11,630 nt of DNA from Deltaproteobacteria bacterium (GTDB taxonomy: Bacteria > Desulfobacterota > Desulfovibrionia > Desulfovibrionales > Desulfovibrionaceae): contig JANXYI010000291.1 in NCBI GenBank assembly GCA_025350085.1, forward strand, positions 1 through 11,630. Direction: 5' to 3'. The position numbers were made by a program, and so were the translations under genes. Below the pieces are notes generated by a model. That model was not told the DNA's origin and made no database searches. It saw nothing but the letters and a program-made list of their open reading frames with translations. Positions 11,517-11,630 of this stretch are shown piece by piece (position 1 is the first letter of the stretch; each line of letters begins with the position of its first letter).

Positions 11517-11630
11517 TTACAGACCAGCGCCCGCCGCAGCTTGCGGCAGCCACAGATCGCCAAATTCCTCGTAGACATTGCGGCAGCCCAGGTATTCCGG
11601 GCTGCTCTGGTAGCCGTGCAGCCAGCGCAG
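11517..11630 (-). CDS. Mu-like transposase (MuA homologue), C-terminal tail
   Basis: The last 37 codons of a gene cut by the right edge. They read LRWLHGYQSSPEYLG, then NVYEEFGDLWLPQ, and end AAAGAGL before TAA at 11519-11517. No catalytic DDE residue falls in this piece. The call rests on position: in Mu-like elements the gene directly before the MuB-type ATPase is the transposase A gene, and the tail is a plausible end for it. Its stop is 72 bases before the ATPase start. That gap is GC-rich, includes the palindrome GGCGCGCC and holds the AGGAG for the ATPase. Another early protein is possible but less likely. Confidence 0.7.
   Translation of the reverse strand: MRWLHGYQSSPEYLGCRNVYEEFGDLWLPQAAAGAGL

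Larger units (their letters stand above)
1..11630 (-). mobile_element. Mu-like transposable prophage (internal part)
   Basis: Nearly every gene lies on the minus strand, and the order is that of Mu-like phages: transposase tail, MuB-type ATPase, small early genes, GemA, Mor-like activator, lysis genes, gp25/gp26/gp27-like genes, then large terminase. Adjacent genes mostly share a few bases of a stop/start overlap, as in phage operons. Neither prophage end is present: the transposase is cut by the right edge and the terminase by the left edge, so attachment ends, the repressor and the head and tail genes lie outside. A four-gene non-core insertion occupies about 3604 to 7394. Confidence 0.93.

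Overview
The window is an internal stretch of a Mu-like transposable prophage, read on the minus strand from right to left. The backbone is GC-rich (positions 9241-9300 hold 37 G/C of 60), with compact genes joined by 1-4 base stop/start overlaps. The host is probably a GC-rich proteobacterium. A Desulfovibrio-like sulfate reducer is my guess from the style of the Mu-like proteins, but nothing here proves it.

Layout in transcription order. (1) Early region, 11630 down to 7395: C-terminal tail of the transposase, a MuB-type AAA ATPase, a double winged-helix protein, a helix-turn-helix/cysteine protein, a 62-residue protein, a DUF3164 protein, an HU-type DNA-binding protein, GemA (Mu gp16) and a Mor-like activator. 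Between HU and GemA a tRNA-like gene, with its own intrinsic terminator, lies on the opposite (+) strand. (2) Cargo region, 7394 down to 3604: a cytosine-5 DNA methyltransferase, a GHKL (MORC/Hsp90-like) ATPase with an unrecognised C-terminal domain, a three-helix membrane protein and a tiny Lys/Ala/Pro-repeat protein. The ATPase and membrane-protein genes are clearly AT-richer than the backbone (positions 4441-4500: 24 G/C of 60). (3) Lysis and packaging region, 3343 down to 1: holin-like protein, SLT-type lysozyme, Rz-like spanin, DUF2730 protein, Mu gp26-like protein, Mu gp27-like small terminase subunit, and the N-terminus of the Mu gp28-like large terminase.

How it works together: the transposase and MuB homologue carry out replicative transposition. 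The small early proteins and HU probably support it, and the Mor-like protein would switch on later genes. The lysis cassette and terminase genes serve virion release and packaging. The cargo sits exactly between the Mor-like regulator and the lysis genes and has no expected role in the Mu cycle. A DNA methyltransferase next to a GHKL ATPase and a membrane protein looks like a modification-linked defence or superinfection-exclusion module; this is inference. No Gam, C activator or repressor gene was recognised in the window.
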